Assembly: GCF_002005545.1 (NCBI RefSeq)
Contig: NZ_LBMT01000001.1
Coordinates: 250,579-314,578, forward strand
DNA: 64,000 nucleotides
Direction: 5' to 3'
DNA from: Streptococcus mitis
GTDB taxonomy: Bacteria; Bacillota; Bacilli; Lactobacillales; Streptococcaceae
Under the pieces are notes generated by a model. It made no database searches. It saw nothing but the letters and a program-made list of their open reading frames with translations, and was not told the DNA's origin. How positions within the stretch are numbered: position 1 is the first letter of the stretch; each line of letters starts with the position of its first letter. The translations under genes and the position numbers were made by a program. This document shows, piece after piece, positions 44,228-54,547 of the stretch.

Positions 44228-44692
44228 TTAACTTTCCAACTCATACAAATCTGCGATAATCGCTGCGACACGTTTGATATCTTCCAGCATGCCTCGCATT
44301 TCAAAGTCAGCCAAGACAGGGAAACCAAAACGTTGACTGTATTGCTTGGCTGTCAGGCAGTATTGGTTATTAAAGTTACGATTTCCTGAGCCAACCACGC
44401 CAAAACACTTACTAGCATTGTCACCATAGGCGATAAAATCCCCTACTGGTGTCGTCAAAATCTCTACATCTCCATTATCCACGCCATTCCCACCTTCAAG
44501 GTAGGTCGGTAGAAAGGCAACGTAAGGGTGGTCCATTTCATAGAAATCGTGACCTTCCTTGACCAAATCCTTGATATGAATCTTTTGAACCTCAATTCCC
44601 TCGTACTGGGACAAGAGATAGTCTTTCAAGCGCGTCACAAAACTCTCAGTATTGCCACTCAAACTAATATAAACTAAAGAAATTATCTTCAT
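44228..44692 (-). CDS. nrdI: Class Ib ribonucleotide reductase flavodoxin NrdI
   Basis: A 154-residue flavodoxin-like protein that generates the oxidant for the dimanganese cofactor of NrdF. FMN-binding segments [10 protein letters not shown] and GSGNRNF(NNQYC) are visible. The start at 44692 follows GGAGG by 5 bases; a longer open frame continues upstream without a site. nrdEF are not in this window. Confidence 0.88.
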   Translation of the reverse strand: MKIISLVYISLSGNTESFVTRLKDYLLSQYEGIEVQKIHIKDLVKEGHDFYEMDHPYVAFLPTYLEGGNGVDNGDVEILTTPVGDFIAYGDNASKCFGVVGSGNRNFNNQYCLTAKQYSQRFGFPVLADFEMRGMLEDIKRVAAIIADLYELES

Positions 44693-44721
44693 ATGTACCT
44701 CCATGATTTTATCTATAATCG

Positions 44722-44760
44722 AAAAAGAACTACCAAGATTGTATCTTGATAGTTCTTTTT
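44722..44760 (-). terminator. Terminator between the 4-TM protein and nrdI
   Basis: A long near-perfect stem (AAAAAGAACTA... with TAGTTCTTTTTT) of about 17 pairs, followed by TTTTTC. It separates the 4-TM gene from nrdI. Confidence 0.8.
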
Positions 44761-44769
44761 TGTCAATAC

Positions 44770-45303
44770 TTAGGCAAGATCTTCTGTTTCCTCTTCTTCT
44801 GCCAAGGCTTTCTGTTGACGCCATATCTTGTAGAAGACAAGAGCTAGGAAGAGAACATTGATGACGATAGAGAGAATGCTAACGGCTTGTGAAATAACAC
44901 TTATCCCTAAACGCATGGTCTCATCGTGAACCAACTGCACAGCGTCCTGTAAACCAACATAGCCATAAATTGAACCAATAATGGCTAGCAAAACATAGCC
45001 GACATAAGTATAGTTTGCATATTGCAAATTCTTACGAATAAGGAAGACAATCGCTACTACAACTAAAATAGCAGATAGCACAATCAAGGCCATATTAAAA
45101 GTAGAATGAGTTGATTCTGCTACTCTATAGGTGTAATTAAGCTGGTCTTCTAATTGCTGAGCACTGACCCCTGCAACTTGTTTCTGAGCGGCACGAAGGG
45201 CTTCTTTACTAGGTAAAGGACTCAACATTCCAAACAGAGACATAGCTGAAATAAGGGCAGACAAGATTAGCAAGACCCATAGATAAATCGGTTTCTTTTT
45301 CAT
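44770..45303 (-). CDS. Unknown 4-TM membrane protein
   Basis: A 177-residue protein with segments near residues 8-28, 69-89, 97-117 and 135-157 and a charged C-terminus. AGGAGG is 7 bases before the ATG at 45303. It is 60 bases after the response regulator. Function unknown. Confidence 0.7.
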   Translation of the reverse strand: MKKKPIYLWVLLILSALISAMSLFGMLSPLPSKEALRAAQKQVAGVSAQQLEDQLNYTYRVAESTHSTFNMALIVLSAILVVVAIVFLIRKNLQYANYTYVGYVLLAIIGSIYGYVGLQDAVQLVHDETMRLGISVISQAVSILSIVINVLFLALVFYKIWRQQKALAEEEETEDLA

Positions 45304-45363
45304 GATAGAACCTCCTGATGTTATTATTGATATTATAGCACTTTTTGTAAAGGGATACAAATT

Positions 45364-46650
45364 TTATAGTATCGTTTCTACCTGTTTTCGGTAGGCTTTT
45401 GGTGATTTTCCGCACAATTTTCGGAACACTTTATAGAAATATCCAACGTTACTGTAACCAACAGCATAACAAATATCTTCGATACTATCACTAGTTGAAA
45501 GTAAGAGCTGCTGGGCAGCCTTAATGCGTTGTTTATTTAGTAATTCTGCGAAGGTCGAATTGGTTTCTCGCTTAATCAACTGCCCCAGATAGACAGGATT
45601 GATAAAAAGATCCTTACTAATATCCTTGAGAGAAAGTTCTTTCTGATAATCACGCCCAATGACTTCCAGCACACTGACCACATTTTCATTCATACGATAT
45701 TGTCCAAAGAATCTTGTCAGAGTTCCCTTGATATATGGAACCAATTCATCGAAGGATTGAATAGCATGAATGGTTTTGACAATGTCCGTCATATCATCAG
45801 CTTTGAGGTGTTCAAACAAATGGAAAACATCCATAACAAACTGGATAAAAAGCTGTTTGGTAATCGGAACACGCGGCGTATTTTCAAGAACCACCTTCTC
45901 CAAAAGGTTCAACTCTTCCACGATTTGATTGAGATTCCCCTGAATGATAACCCTATAAATCGGTTCGTAATAGGCAAAGAGACTCTCAGACTGTTTTAGA
46001 TTTACAGAACCGTAAAAGAGGGCTTTCTCAGCATTCAGCTTCCAGCGTTCAAAGTGTTCTTGATAAGGAGCTTCAAAGGGAGTAACGACTAAACCATCTA
46101 GGGATTGATCAGAAATAAAAATCTGCCAGTCTTGACCCAATACATAGTAGGGAATGGTGAAAGAGCCTTGTTTTTCCTTGGATAGACCTATCCACCAATT
46201 CTCCTTACCTCCTAGATAACTAACAAATCCAGCCTCGTCTAAATCTTGACTGAGAGTCTGACTTTTCTTTCTTCTCTCTCCAAGCTGACCTGCAATCTTC
46301 TCCAGCAGATTTCCTAACTCTACCTTATCAACAGGCTTAACCAGATAGTCCACGACACTAAGGTTCATAGCTCTTTTTACATAATCAAACTCCTGATAAC
46401 CTGAGAGCAGGATATAGGCAGCATCTGGTAAGATTTCTTTCATCTCCCAAATCATATCAAGCCCTGTTTTGTCGGGCATATTGACATCGGAAATGACCAC
46501 ATCGACAGGATTTTCCTGAACATATTCTAGGGCTTCATCGGCATGACTGGCTGTTGCGACGACCTCCATATCCCACTTATCAAAGGGAATCAAACGTTTC
46601 AGACCTTCTGTCACCATGTACTCATCATCTACTAATAATACTTTATACAT
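45364..46650 (-). CDS. Response regulator, YesN family (REC + AraC)
   Basis: A 428-residue regulator: receiver domain with phosphoacceptor Asp in VVISDVNMPDK (about residue 55) and Lys in YLVKPVDK, a long linker, and a C-terminal pair of AraC helix-turn-helices (DISKDLFINPVYLGQLIKRET, DICYAVGYSNVGYFYKVFRK). Pairs with the kinase upstream; matches the pneumococcal TCS07 layout, linked there to host-glycan sugar use. Confidence 0.9.
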   Translation of the reverse strand: MYKVLLVDDEYMVTEGLKRLIPFDKWDMEVVATASHADEALEYVQENPVDVVISDVNMPDKTGLDMIWEMKEILPDAAYILLSGYQEFDYVKRAMNLSVVDYLVKPVDKVELGNLLEKIAGQLGERRKKSQTLSQDLDEAGFVSYLGGKENWWIGLSKEKQGSFTIPYYVLGQDWQIFISDQSLDGLVVTPFEAPYQEHFERWKLNAEKALFYGSVNLKQSESLFAYYEPIYRVIIQGNLNQIVEELNLLEKVVLENTPRVPITKQLFIQFVMDVFHLFEHLKADDMTDIVKTIHAIQSFDELVPYIKGTLTRFFGQYRMNENVVSVLEVIGRDYQKELSLKDISKDLFINPVYLGQLIKRETNSTFAELLNKQRIKAAQQLLLSTSDSIEDICYAVGYSNVGYFYKVFRKLCGKSPKAYRKQVETIL

Positions 46651-46661
46651 TTTCTCCCTTT

Positions 46662-48332
46662 CTACTCATCTTGAATTGTAATACGATACTGAACACCTGC
46701 TTGCTCTGCAGAATCTATAGTAATAGCATAGCGGTCCCCAAAATAGAGCACAAAACGCTCATGGACATTGACAATCCCGATAGATTGCTTTTTATCACTG
46801 TAACTGGCTTGGTGTTCAAAATGTCTCTGACTTAATTTTTCTCGAATACTTGTCAGTTTTTCAACCGACATTCCACGGCCATTATCGACCACAAAAATTT
46901 CTACAAAACCATCCTGTTTAAGCGCTTTGATGCTAATCACATTATCTGTCCGTCTGTGGTCAACACCATGCGCGAAATAATTTTCTACCAGCGGTTGCAA
47001 GGTAAACTTGGGAATCTTCATATTCTCTAACTCTGGATCTATCTTGAAACCATAGGCAATGGACTTGGGATAGCGAACCATGCAGAGATAGCTGTATTTA
47101 CGGCAAAATTCTAATTCCTGTTTGAGAAGAGTTTCTCTTTCGTCGGAAATATTGTTACGCAAGAGACTACTGAATTCATAAATGATATCTGCCAACTCAT
47201 CTTGACTTTGCATAACTGCATACATGCGCAAGAATTCCAGCGTATTATACATAAAATGAGGATTGATTTGCGCCTGCAGGGCCCGCATATTGGCATCTTT
47301 TTGACTAAGCTCTAACTGATAAATATCATGGATATTCTTTTCCAAGCGATCCAACATATCATTGGTGGTCTCTGCGATTAAAAGCAATTCCTGATCCTTT
47401 TCAAGCGTGTCAATGCGAAGACCTTCTTGCCCTTGGGCAATAGCATGGATGGAATCCACCAAATCCACTACCTGCTTTTGGTAGTTGGCAAAGGTCTGCC
47501 TCAAAGTCAGATAGAGAATGACAATAAAGAGAAGGCTCAAGCCCACAATCAAAGCAGAGCTAGTCACTGTTCCTTGTAAAACAAAGTTTTTGGGAACTGC
47601 CACCTGAACCTGATAGCCATGAGAGGTCACACCAACAAACCAGTTCTCATGCTCCCTATTGACCCTCTCACCAATATGAAAAATCTCCGTATCAAAAGGC
47701 GATGTCACAGTAACAGCCATCGGGATATGACCTCGGGTATTGTCTACAGCATGGTATAAGATTTCTGGATCCAAGGAAATATAAACAACCCCTATAGATT
47801 GATCCGTCGCTGGATCTAAAATAGGAACTCCAAAACTATTGGCCTCTGGTTTAAAGCCTTCCGCAAGTACCGAATGACCCCCTCTCTCATTTCTACTCGA
47901 AACATAAACTTCTTTAAAGTCCTGCAAGACGATTGCAACACCCGTTATATAGTCATTCTGAACATACAGGTCATCGATATTTTCATACAGAGAAATAGAA
48001 GTTGACGAAGCCGCTTGATGCTCCAACAGCCAATAAAAATACTCAGAAGTTGACAGGCTAAAGTACTTATAAACCCCTTGTATCCGGTCTTGATTGGCTA
48101 CTAAATCTTGAGCTAGCTGGGCTGACTCGCGATAATAATATTCCACCTCTTCGACTGTTCGAGTGGTTACACGCTGGGCTACTCTATGGGCTTCCTTTTC
48201 CCGTGAATCCCAGTCGGCGTAAGAGAGTAAGATTGCAAAACTCGCAATAATAATGATCATCACTGAACTGTAGGTTCTCAGAAGCGTATGTAGCCAAAAC
48301 TGCTTCATTCTATTTTGTCGCCAATTTTTCAT
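46662..48332 (-). CDS. Sensor histidine kinase, YesM family
   Basis: A 556-residue membrane kinase: two membrane segments around an extracytoplasmic cache domain (about 35-270), HAMP, the phospho-His in NPHFMYNTLEFLR, and the G-box DNGRGMSV. The start is uncertain (48332, 48344 or 48308); it overlaps the YesL gene end by about 20 bases. Regulated with the response regulator next door. Confidence 0.9.
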   Translation of the reverse strand: MKNWRQNRMKQFWLHTLLRTYSSVMIIIIASFAILLSYADWDSREKEAHRVAQRVTTRTVEEVEYYYRESAQLAQDLVANQDRIQGVYKYFSLSTSEYFYWLLEHQAASSTSISLYENIDDLYVQNDYITGVAIVLQDFKEVYVSSRNERGGHSVLAEGFKPEANSFGVPILDPATDQSIGVVYISLDPEILYHAVDNTRGHIPMAVTVTSPFDTEIFHIGERVNREHENWFVGVTSHGYQVQVAVPKNFVLQGTVTSSALIVGLSLLFIVILYLTLRQTFANYQKQVVDLVDSIHAIAQGQEGLRIDTLEKDQELLLIAETTNDMLDRLEKNIHDIYQLELSQKDANMRALQAQINPHFMYNTLEFLRMYAVMQSQDELADIIYEFSSLLRNNISDERETLLKQELEFCRKYSYLCMVRYPKSIAYGFKIDPELENMKIPKFTLQPLVENYFAHGVDHRRTDNVISIKALKQDGFVEIFVVDNGRGMSVEKLTSIREKLSQRHFEHQASYSDKKQSIGIVNVHERFVLYFGDRYAITIDSAEQAGVQYRITIQDE

Positions 48333-48924
48333 GGATACTTTCATAGACCGGTTCCAACATATCACTGATAAAGAAATGCCACATCCCAATTCCTACAAAA
48401 AATAGCAGGGCAGGCATATAGTAACCAATTGCCACAAGTAGCACTGTCCCAAGGAGAACCTTGGCCACAGCTGCTAAACTCATAAAGATGCCAATCAAGG
48501 ATAGTTTGAGGCTATTTCGATAGGACAAATCAAAATAAACTTGTAATTTCAAAGATACTGTATAAGCCAAAAAGATCAGGGCAACTACTAGGACATTCAA
48601 AAATGTCGCAATCAAATGAATAATAGTCTGATGAGGCAATTGTACCAAGAGATACAGGCCATAGACCAAAACTAAATCCACTCCTAAAAAGCTATAAAAA
48701 ATCAGGTTGCTTGAGACGAAATTTTGCTTATAAAGAGACCAAGCCTCCTTCAAACTGTATTCCCGAAAACTATAACCATGTTCTGCATATAGGCTCATCA
48801 AGGTGGTACTAGCCGGCGCTAGACCAAGAATAATCCCTCCCGCCAATGTTAATAGCCAAAAGAAGGCTGTCGCAATCATCCCTAAAAAGAAACGATTAAA
48901 GACAAAGTCTAAAAATCTCCCCAT
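48310..48924 (-). CDS. YesL family (DUF624) membrane protein
   Basis: A 204-residue protein with five to six membrane segments. YesL proteins are the usual first gene before YesM/YesN; here the stop lies inside the kinase start region. Role not established. Confidence 0.8.
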   Translation of the reverse strand: MGRFLDFVFNRFFLGMIATAFFWLLTLAGGIILGLAPASTTLMSLYAEHGYSFREYSLKEAWSLYKQNFVSSNLIFYSFLGVDLVLVYGLYLLVQLPHQTIIHLIATFLNVLVVALIFLAYTVSLKLQVYFDLSYRNSLKLSLIGIFMSLAAVAKVLLGTVLLVAIGYYMPALLFFVGIGMWHFFISDMLEPVYESIHEKLATK

Positions 48925-48953
48925 GATATCCCCCTAAAAATAACTATGAAACC

Positions 48954-48980
48954 ATTATATCATATTTCAAGCGTTTTCAA
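48954..48980 (-). promoter_or_regulatory. yesLMN promoter with a cre-like site
   Basis: -10 TATAAT (48954-48959) and a -35 TTGAAA (48975-48980) 15 bases away. TGAAAACGCTTGAA (48966-48979) fits the CcpA cre consensus at all but one of 14 positions and lies in the spacer/-35, which would repress. The spacing of the -35 is short, so the exact hexamer is uncertain. Confidence 0.55.
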
Positions 48981-49058
48981 AAACTTCTACTATCCATTTA
49001 CAATCCCATCAAACCGTGGTACAATGAGAATTGTGAAAAAATTATCAGGAGACAATTC

Positions 49059-49628
49059 ATGAAGAAATCTATCTTAACTACACTACTCTTTGCAGTTCTT
49101 TACTTCCTCTGCATGGGGATTGGTGTCCTTTTGGGCAATCTCTTTGACCAAACTGGAAACATGTTTTATGCGCCTGCCTTTACTGCCCTTGTCGGCGGTA
49201 GCGTCTATATGATTCTAATCGCAAAAGTTCCGCGTTTTGGAGCCATTACCACTATCGGCCTTGTCATTGCCCTCTTTTTCTTGGGAACTAAACACGGTGC
49301 CGGTGCCTTCCTTCCTGGAATTATCTGTGGTCTGCTAGCAGATGCAGTAGCTAGCCTCGGAAAATACAAGGACCAAACAAAGAATTTCCTTTCTTTCATT
49401 CTCTTTGCCTTTAGCTCAACAGGACCAATCTTGCTTATGTGGATTGCTCCCAAAGCCTATATGGCTACCCTCCTAGCAAGAGGAAAATCCCAAGAATATA
49501 TCGACCGTATCATGGTTGCGCCAAATCCTGGAACCATCCTTCTATTTGTCGCAAGTGTAGTCATCGGAGCCCTATTGGGTGCCTTGATTGGACAAGCCTT
49601 GAGTAAAAAATTTGCGCAGAAAATCTAG
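49059..49628 (+). CDS. MptD-family ECF transporter substrate component
   Basis: A 189-residue membrane protein with five to six segments, of the MptD/Trep_Strep family that serves as the substrate-binding part of energy-coupling-factor transporters. The ATP-binding and T parts are not nearby. Substrate unknown. Confidence 0.8.
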   Translation: MKKSILTTLLFAVLYFLCMGIGVLLGNLFDQTGNMFYAPAFTALVGGSVYMILIAKVPRFGAITTIGLVIALFFLGTKHGAGAFLPGIICGLLADAVASLGKYKDQTKNFLSFILFAFSSTGPILLMWIAPKAYMATLLARGKSQEYIDRIMVAPNPGTILLFVASVVIGALLGALIGQALSKKFAQKI

Positions 49629-49632
49629 TCAA

Positions 49633-49661
49633 TAAAAAAGAGCCAGGCGGCTCTTTTTTAT
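49633..49661. terminator. Bidirectional terminator
   Basis: AAAAAAGAGCC-AGGC-GGCTCTTTTTT; closes the ECF gene on plus and the metNI operon on minus. Confidence 0.85.
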
Positions 49662-49717
49662 TTAGCTCTATAATATTTGTAGTGGGTAAATCCCCTATAG
49701 ATCTTATGGAGCTTATT

Positions 49718-50410
49718 TTATTTATGGCTCAATTTCTTGGTCAAGAAATCTCCCAAGAATTGGATTGCAAAGATAATCAAAATGATAATGATGGTTGCCA
49801 AGATGGTCACATCGTGATTGTAGCGGTTAAATCCATAAGCGATGGCTACGTTACCGATACCACCAGCTCCAACCGCACCAGCCATGGCTGTTTCCCCAAC
49901 AAGGGAAATCAAGGTCACAGTCGTCACACGGATCAAATCTGGAAGACCTTCTGATAGGTAAACACCTACGATATCCCAGAATGTCGCTCCGCTCGCTTGA
50001 GCCGCCTCAATGACACCACCATCTAGCTCAGCCAATACAACCTGCACCTGACGGGCAAAGAAGGCAAAGACTGCAAAAGATAGCGGTACGATAGCCGCAT
50101 TTGGACCAATGCTTGTTCCTACGATTAGATGAGAGAAGGGTGACAAGACTGCCAAGAGGATGATAAAAGGAACCGCACGGAAAATAGAGGTAATCTTATC
50201 CAAAATCCAAAAAACGACTTTATTTTCCAAGACACCACCTGGCGCTGTCAAGACAAGGAAGAGACCTGCCACTAGCCCCAAGAAACCTCCGATGATGAAG
50301 GAAAGAACTGTCATATAGAGGGTTAGGTAGATGGCTGTTCCCCAGCCTGCTTGACCAGCCCAGCCCATTTTATAAACATTTGGTAAATAGGTTTGAATCA
50401 ATGATTCCAT
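49718..50410 (-). CDS. metI: Methionine ABC transporter permease
   Basis: A 230-residue permease with five membrane segments. The permease signature is IEAAQASGATFWDIVG (about residues 136-151). Last gene of the met operon, 1 base after metN. Confidence 0.93.
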   Translation of the reverse strand: MESLIQTYLPNVYKMGWAGQAGWGTAIYLTLYMTVLSFIIGGFLGLVAGLFLVLTAPGGVLENKVVFWILDKITSIFRAVPFIILLAVLSPFSHLIVGTSIGPNAAIVPLSFAVFAFFARQVQVVLAELDGGVIEAAQASGATFWDIVGVYLSEGLPDLIRVTTVTLISLVGETAMAGAVGAGGIGNVAIAYGFNRYNHDVTILATIIIILIIFAIQFLGDFLTKKLSHK

Positions 50411-50411
50411 C

Positions 50412-51473
50412 TTACTGTCCTCCCTTCAATACTTTTAGCTGTACGCCTGCTTGACGAATGGCTTCTTGGGCACCTGCTAGCGCTGCTTTTTCACCTGACA
50501 AGACCACCACCAATTCTCCAACAGGAGTACCGTCAAGAATTTCGATATTTCCATAAAGGATATTAGCCGTTACTTGGTAACGCTTGTACAATTCATTCAA
50601 AAGTGGCTCGTCTGTTGAAGCCCCCGCATACTTGAGCTGCACCAAGAGACTGTTTTCAGACAAGTGTTCCACGATTTCTTGCTTCTCAATCTTGACCATG
50701 GCTTCGTCAATACCTGTAGCTGTTGAGATAAAGTCTTGAGTCAAAGGTTGTTTAGGGTCTGAGAAAATTTCAAGGACGCTACCCTCTTCAATCAAATGCC
50801 CATCCTGCATAACTGCCACACGGTTGGCAATGTCTTTGACAATCTGCATTTCATGCGTAATTAAGACAACAGTCAAGCCTAATTTTTGGTTCAAATCTTG
50901 CAACAAGGCTAAAATCTGCTTGGTTGTCTTAGGGTCAAGGGCAGAAGTTGACTCATCTGAAATCAAGATTTTTGGATCATTAGCTAAGGCACGCGCAATA
51001 GCCACACGCTGTTTTTGCCCTCCAGATAGTTGTGAAGGGTAGTTTTCAGCACGGTCTGCCAAGCCAACCAAGTCCAACAACTTGGCTACTTTAGCTTTCT
51101 TTTCTTCCTTGCTAAGTCCAGAGTGTTTGAGGGCAAAGGCTACATTCTCCTCTGCTGTCTTCTGGCTCATCAGGTTGAAATGCTGGAAAATCATTCCGAT
51201 ATCCTGACGTTTACGACGCAACTGCTCGGCCGTCAAGGTAACTTTGCCATCAAAAATCACATCGTCGTCAATGGTAATTTTCCCTGCAGATGGTTTTTGC
51301 AAGAGGTTAATCACCCGTACAAGGGTTGATTTCCCTGCTCCAGAATATCCAACGATTCCGTAGATATCCCCTTCTTGGATGTGAATGGTCACATCCTTGA
51401 CCGCTGTGATGGTTCTCTTCTTTTGATGGAAAGTCACATCGATCTGATCTAACTTGATAATATCTCTACTCAT
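50412..51473 (-). CDS. metN: Methionine ABC transporter ATPase
   Basis: A 353-residue ATPase with Walker [10 protein letters not shown], signature LSGGQKQR, Walker [13 protein letters not shown], and a C-terminal NIL/ACT-like domain that lets methionine inhibit transport. Overlaps the peptidase gene stop by 8 bases. Confidence 0.95.
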   Translation of the reverse strand: MSRDIIKLDQIDVTFHQKKRTITAVKDVTIHIQEGDIYGIVGYSGAGKSTLVRVINLLQKPSAGKITIDDDVIFDGKVTLTAEQLRRKRQDIGMIFQHFNLMSQKTAEENVAFALKHSGLSKEEKKAKVAKLLDLVGLADRAENYPSQLSGGQKQRVAIARALANDPKILISDESTSALDPKTTKQILALLQDLNQKLGLTVVLITHEMQIVKDIANRVAVMQDGHLIEEGSVLEIFSDPKQPLTQDFISTATGIDEAMVKIEKQEIVEHLSENSLLVQLKYAGASTDEPLLNELYKRYQVTANILYGNIEILDGTPVGELVVVLSGEKAALAGAQEAIRQAGVQLKVLKGGQ

Positions 51474-52839
51474 AGCTTCTAATCAGCTCCTCTACTAATT
51501 CAATATGGGTGTAGTAATCGGCGATTCGCACATTTTCATCTCCACCGTGGTCTCGGCTATTAGCATTTCCTAGACCAAAGGCCACCATTGGCACCTCTAG
51601 GGCATCAAAGACCGTATGCATTGGCCCTGTTCCAGCTGTAGTCGGCAAGACTGAAACGCCCTGTGGATAGAATTTCTTGGCCAACTCGATTACATTGAGA
51701 ATGGCTGGCGCGCTCATATCGCTTCGATAGCTCATCTCTCCCAAGGTATAGTATAATTCTACCTTATCAAAGCCATTTTTGTCTAGCTGTTTCCGAATTT
51801 TTTCCAGAACATCATGCGGTTCTAGACCAGGAACCAAACGAACTTCTAGCTTAGCGCTGGCTTCTGCTGGCAAAATCGTTTTAACTCCTTGTCCTTGATA
51901 ACCTGACTGAATCCCTTCGATATTAAGAGCTGGCTCGAAAAAGAAACGTTTTAGAAAGGCTGCACGGTCCTCTTGTAAGAGAGGCAATTCCAAACCATAA
52001 ATCTGGCTGATTTCCCCTGGATTTCGTTGAGCGTAAGTGTTCACCAAGGCCAATTCTCGTTCATTTGGCTCTTTTACTTCTTCGTACAATCCTTCAACCA
52101 AGATACGGCCATCTGCAGCTCGAAGAGACTGTAAGGCTTGAAGTAGGTACCAAGGAGCTGACTCCACAACCCCTCCGTAACTAGAATGGATATCCACATC
52201 AGCACTTTTTACCTTGGCATCAAAGGTCACAATCCCCTTATTTCCACCAGAAATTTCTAGCTGTTCCAAAGCATTTTTGGTCCCTTGTTCCCAGACCAAC
52301 AAATCTGCCCCACGAAGTTTATCCGCATGTTTTTCCAGATACTTATCTAGGTCTGTCGATGCAGATTCCTCCGCTCCCTCCATGATAAAACTAATATTGA
52401 CAGGCAAATCATCATGGTGCTGCATGTATTTTCTCAAAGCACTCAAACGAGCTGTGATATGACCCTTGTCGTCATCAACCCCACGCCCATACATGAAGCC
52501 ATTGCGGACCGAAAGCGTAAAGGGATCCTCTGTCCAGACCTGATCCCCATCCGCTGGCACAGTGTCATAGTGGTTATAGAAAATTAGGGTCTTGGCATCT
52601 GGACGCGAACTCTTGAAATGCGCCATGACAAAGGGCGCCGTATAAGTCTCATCAATCTCCACTTCAGCCCCAACACGCTTGAAAATCTCACCCAGATAAT
52701 TTGCGACTTCCTTAAGTCCAACCTGCTGGGCAAAGACCGATTTTTTAGAAATCAAGGTACGCAAAACCTCAAAATAATGCTGAACTACATGATCCTTTTC
52801 AAATTTTTCAATCTGTTCTTGTTCACTAGGAAAAACCAT
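51466..52839 (-). CDS. M20 family metallopeptidase
   Basis: A 457-residue zinc peptidase. Ligands in [11 protein letters not shown], the bridging Asp in GRGVDDDKG, the catalytic Glu pair in MEGAEES. Inserted in the methionine operon between metQ and metN, so it likely releases amino acids or cleaves methionine peptides taken up by the cell; the exact substrate is inference. Confidence 0.88.
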   Translation of the reverse strand: MVFPSEQEQIEKFEKDHVVQHYFEVLRTLISKKSVFAQQVGLKEVANYLGEIFKRVGAEVEIDETYTAPFVMAHFKSSRPDAKTLIFYNHYDTVPADGDQVWTEDPFTLSVRNGFMYGRGVDDDKGHITARLSALRKYMQHHDDLPVNISFIMEGAEESASTDLDKYLEKHADKLRGADLLVWEQGTKNALEQLEISGGNKGIVTFDAKVKSADVDIHSSYGGVVESAPWYLLQALQSLRAADGRILVEGLYEEVKEPNERELALVNTYAQRNPGEISQIYGLELPLLQEDRAAFLKRFFFEPALNIEGIQSGYQGQGVKTILPAEASAKLEVRLVPGLEPHDVLEKIRKQLDKNGFDKVELYYTLGEMSYRSDMSAPAILNVIELAKKFYPQGVSVLPTTAGTGPMHTVFDALEVPMVAFGLGNANSRDHGGDENVRIADYYTHIELVEELIRSYE

Positions 52840-52889
52840 ATTCTCTCTACCTTTCTATGAACTACTCTTCCTGACAATCCCTGCTCTAT

Positions 52890-52924
52890 ACAAAAGCAAG
52901 AGGTGGAATTTTCTCTCCCACCTC
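52890..52924 (-). terminator. Hairpin between metQ and the M20 gene
   Basis: GAGGTGG/CCACCTC stem followed by TTGCTTTTG on the minus strand. It would lower expression of metNI relative to metQ without ending it. Confidence 0.6.
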
Positions 52925-52935
52925 CCTGTTTCTTA

Positions 52936-53790
52936 TTACCAAACTGGTTGATCCAAACCGTCTGATGTTTCTTCGATAACTTTTTTCACTTCATCTGTGT
53001 GGTAAGCTGCGATCACTTTCTTGATAGCATCAGCCTTAGGTGATGTTTCCCAATCTTTTTTCGCAACGATGATGTTGTACCATTGTTTTGAGTTTTCATC
53101 AGCTTGTTCTTTGAAAAGTGCTTTCTTGTAGTCCAATTTTGCTTCTGTAACGAAGGTATTGTTTACAACGGCAGCGTCAACTGATGACAATGAACGAGCT
53201 GTTTGGCTAGCGTCCAATTCAGTGATTTTCAAGTTCTTTGGATTTTCTTTGATGTTAGCAACTGTTGCAAGGGCAGTTCCAGAAACATCCAATTTAATCA
53301 AGCCAGCTGATTGAAGCAAGTAAAGCGCACGGCTTTCGTTTGTAGCATCGTTCGGTACAGCGATTTCTCCGTTTGCTGGGATGTCTTCTACTTTAGTGTA
53401 CTTGTTGTCACTTCCATTCAAACCTGAGTAAAGGCGAATTGGAGAGATGTAAGTATCTGCAATCGCTACAAGGTCTTTCCCATTTTCTTTGTTCCAGTTG
53501 TTCAAGAAGTTATAGTGTTGGAAGGCGTTCAAATCTACTTCGCCATCAGCAGTTGCCTTGTTTGGTTGTGAGTAGTCTGTGAACTCTGTAAATTCCAAAG
53601 TGATACCGTCTTTTTTAACCAATTCTTGAACCTTATCCCAACGAGCTTCTTCAGAACCGCTACGGTTAACCGTTGCGATTTTGATAGTTGTTGCATTGTC
53701 TGCTTTCTTTTCTGAGTTTCCGCAAGCTGCAAGAGTCAAACCTGCGACTGTAGCAAGAGCTACTACACCAAGCCATTTTTTGATTTTCAT
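52936..53790 (-). CDS. metQ: Methionine-binding lipoprotein MetQ
   Basis: A 284-residue NlpA-family lipoprotein: signal peptide MKIKKWLGVVALATVAGL, lipobox LAAC at about residues 19-22. Delivers D/L-methionine to MetNI. Controlled by the MtaR box at 53873. Confidence 0.93.
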   Translation of the reverse strand: MKIKKWLGVVALATVAGLTLAACGNSEKKADNATTIKIATVNRSGSEEARWDKVQELVKKDGITLEFTEFTDYSQPNKATADGEVDLNAFQHYNFLNNWNKENGKDLVAIADTYISPIRLYSGLNGSDNKYTKVEDIPANGEIAVPNDATNESRALYLLQSAGLIKLDVSGTALATVANIKENPKNLKITELDASQTARSLSSVDAAVVNNTFVTEAKLDYKKALFKEQADENSKQWYNIIVAKKDWETSPKADAIKKVIAAYHTDEVKKVIEETSDGLDQPVW

Positions 53791-53821
53791 GATTCTTTCT
53801 CCTTAAAAATAATACCGTACT

Positions 53822-53889
53822 AGTATCTCACAATTTGTTTGATTTCACAAATTGTTATTAGATAGTCAGATATATAGTTTAAAACTATA
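53822..53889 (-). promoter_or_regulatory. metQ promoter with MtaR (MET) box
   Basis: A perfect palindrome TATAGTTTAAAACTATA (53873-53889) matches the MtaR/MetR box of streptococci. It lies 22 bp above a -35 TTGTGA (53845-53850) with -10 GATACT (53822-53827), spacer 17: an activator position. Confidence 0.8.
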
Positions 53890-53894
53890 TCCCT

Positions 53895-53937
53895 AAAAAT
53901 TGAGAAATCACCCACCTTACTCAGAATGGATGATTTC
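53895..53937 (-). terminator. Displaced terminator of the amino-acid-binding lipoprotein gene
   Basis: GAAATCATCC pairs with GGGTGATTTC, followed by TCAATTTTT on the minus strand. It stands to the left of the transposon; without the 1.7-kb insertion it would follow the lipoprotein stop directly. It now ends lnu(C). Confidence 0.65.
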
Positions 53938-54029
53938 AAGAAATTATTGGCTATGTCACAACAAACAGTTGATAAATAGCCATTTTTATAGGGGAGTATC
54001 AGAACTCCCCTACAAACTGTTATTTGCAG

Positions 54030-54524
54030 TTATCTATACTCATTTGGAATTTCGATATGAAGTGTCTCACACAATAACTTCACATCATGTGCATCATTTT
54101 CATCAAACTCGTATCCCAGATGGAACATTACTTGACTATATGGTTCAATACAGGAAACCTCTATTTCCTCAATTCTTCCTTTACCCGAAAAAGTTTCTAC
54201 CGGAAAACAATCCCCATCATAAAGAATTTCACCTTCGTCCGTATATTCAAAACAATGCAAATCAATAATTCTGTTTTTCAAATCTTCCCATACAGTATGG
54301 TTCAATGTTGTATATTCCATCTTAATCTCATAAAAGCCATTAGCTTTCATTATTTCTATAAAGTTCTGATAATCGTTCTTTTCTACAAAAATGTCAATAT
54401 CATTATGGGCTCTTGACTGATATCCAAGAAGAGCATCTACACCCCAGCCACCATCAAGAAAGACTTTAATCTCCGCATCTATTGCAAATTGAAGAATCTG
54501 TTTTACATCTGTTATATTGACCAT
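54030..54524 (-). CDS. lnu(C): Lincosamide nucleotidyltransferase Lnu(C)
   Basis: A 164-residue nucleotidyltransferase that adenylates lincosamides such as lincomycin. Motif GGWGVDALLG with downstream HNDIDIFVEK (metal-binding Asp pair) near residues 25-50. Start at 54524 follows GGAG by 8 bases. Same strand as the transposase and as the lipoprotein gene upstream, so read-through could add to expression. Confidence 0.92.
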   Translation of the reverse strand: MVNITDVKQILQFAIDAEIKVFLDGGWGVDALLGYQSRAHNDIDIFVEKNDYQNFIEIMKANGFYEIKMEYTTLNHTVWEDLKNRIIDLHCFEYTDEGEILYDGDCFPVETFSGKGRIEEIEVSCIEPYSQVMFHLGYEFDENDAHDVKLLCETLHIEIPNEYR

Positions 54525-54547
54525 CTTATCATCTCCACAAATTCTAA

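Noticed and set aside
53989..54012. TAGGGGAGT/ACTCCCCTA hairpin in the transposon as a terminator
   Set aside because: No T-run follows on either strand; kept only as an oriT or structural candidate.
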